From: Ascarosepion bandense
Taxonomy: Eukaryota > Mollusca > Cephalopoda > Sepiida > Sepiidae
NCBI GenBank assembly: GCA_037127315.1
Contig: JBBBDQ010000399.1
Location: 92,501 to 156,500 of the forward strand
Reading direction: 5' to 3'
Length of the DNA stretch: 64,000 bases
Part shown: one piece after another, positions 63,593 through 64,000 of the stretch
How positions within the stretch are numbered: the first letter of the stretch is position 1
Layout of the letters: the number at the start of each line of letters is the position of its first letter
Notes under the pieces: model-generated
What the model was told of the DNA's origin: nothing
Databases searched by the model: none
What the model saw: only the letters and a program-made list of their open reading frames with translations
Program-made: the position numbers and the translations under genes

Positions 63593-64000
63593 TCTTCTTC
63601 TTCTATATGCCTTGTCCTTTCAGGACGTAGGCGATCATGGCCTTCCACGTCTCCCTATTCCTGGTGGCTCTTAGCACGCTTTCTCCTGTTACACACGCAA
63701 CCCTTGTTCTGTTATCCACCTGCACAGGTCCTTCAAATATATTATCCGCTGCTTTCCTCTGTCTCTTTTACCCTCTATCTGGTCTGTTAGTATCAGGTTC
63801 TCCAAGCCGTCTTTTCTTATTGCATGTCCCAGGAACTTCAGTTGTCTCTTCCTGATGCTCAGCATTAATTTCCATTTCGTTTCCATTTTTCCCAAAACCT
63901 CATCATTGCTCACATGCTGGGTCCACGATATCCGCAGCATCCTTCTGTAGAACTACATTTCAGCTGCTTCAAGTTTTTCCTTCATCTTTGATGATATTGT
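63593..64000 (-). mobile_element. LINE-B copy 14, running off the window
   Basis: GAA-type tail at 63593-63606 (complement), then 'tgatcgcctacgtcctgaaa' (complement, 63617-63640). A frame at 63940-63689 reads 'MLRISWTQHVSNDEVLGKME', 'TKWKLMLSIRKRQLKFLGHA', 'IRKDGLENLILTDQIEGKRD'. Tail-to-tail with copy 13. The 5' part lies beyond 64000. Confidence 0.8.

Overview
The window looks like intergenic or intronic DNA from a large, AT-rich, repeat-packed metazoan genome. The mix fits a cephalopod mollusc, most likely an octopus: abundant tRNA-headed SINEs, RTE-like and Jockey-like LINE tails, Tc1/mariner relatives, Helitron-like termini and very frequent (TA)n, (TG)n and (TAA)n tracts. The organism call is inference from repeat style, not from a marker gene. 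I see no complete host protein gene, no functional tRNA or rRNA gene, no CRISPR and no bacterial-type operon. One possible host exon lies at 12675-12846 on the minus strand (weak).

Main repeat families, named here for cross-reference. LINE-D is an R4/Dong-like non-LTR retrotransposon with reverse transcriptase, a CCHC knuckle and a restriction-like endonuclease. It has six copies: 2737-6911 (+), 21462-22014 (-), 40627-42437 (-), 49655-50170 (+), a split degenerate copy at 49200-49395 and 50468-50700 (-), and 53270-54034 (-). LINE-B (RTE-like) is present mostly as 3' ends carrying GAA-type tails. LINE-C (Jockey-like, with an APE endonuclease) is present mostly as 3' ends, on both strands. SINE-1 is a tRNA-headed SINE. 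SINE-5S is a chimeric SINE with a 5S rRNA head followed by a tRNA-like head. SINE-2 is a second tRNA-like SINE. DNA transposons are a Tc1-like element with long inverted repeats (61194-62736), a long-TIR MITE (60047-61171), two decayed mariner-like transposases (25737-26440, 33893-35112), a Tc1 fragment (12240-12375) and Helitron-like units (about 23391-23766, 58928-59840).

Layout. 1-2.7 kb: old SINE-1, unrecognised DNA and a TAA-rich degenerate array. 2.7-6.9 kb: the longest LINE-D copy, broken by several frameshifts and stops. 6.9-12 kb: alternating LINE-C and LINE-B tails. 12-20 kb: AT tracts, the possible exon, a 36-bp minisatellite split by a SINE-5S with perfect target duplications, and SINE-1, LINE-B and two more SINE-5S copies. 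20-24 kb: palindromic H-repeat, LINE-D and LINE-B, Helitron-like DNA. 24-30 kb: LINE-C copies, including an internally deleted one. 30-39 kb: sparse LINE tails, SINE-2 tandem, mariner remnant, AT-rich DNA. 39-43 kb: two strong inverted repeats and the best LINE-D reading frame. 43-48 kb: a rearranged repeat block and LINE-C pairs. 48-55 kb: a deep nest of LINE-D, SINE and minisatellite sequence. 55-64 kb: the R-repeat, twice invaded by LINE-B, then SINE-2, Helitron-like, MITE, Tc1-like and LINE-B.

No cellular pathway is encoded. The best second looks are: (1) the 5S-tRNA chimeric SINE with intact pol III box sequences and an 11-bp target duplication; (2) LINE-D insertion into TAA tracts, for which this window holds both a filled and an apparently empty site; (3) perfect or near-perfect foldbacks at 38916-39018 and 39579-39925; (4) a repeat with a hammerhead-like core in three places.
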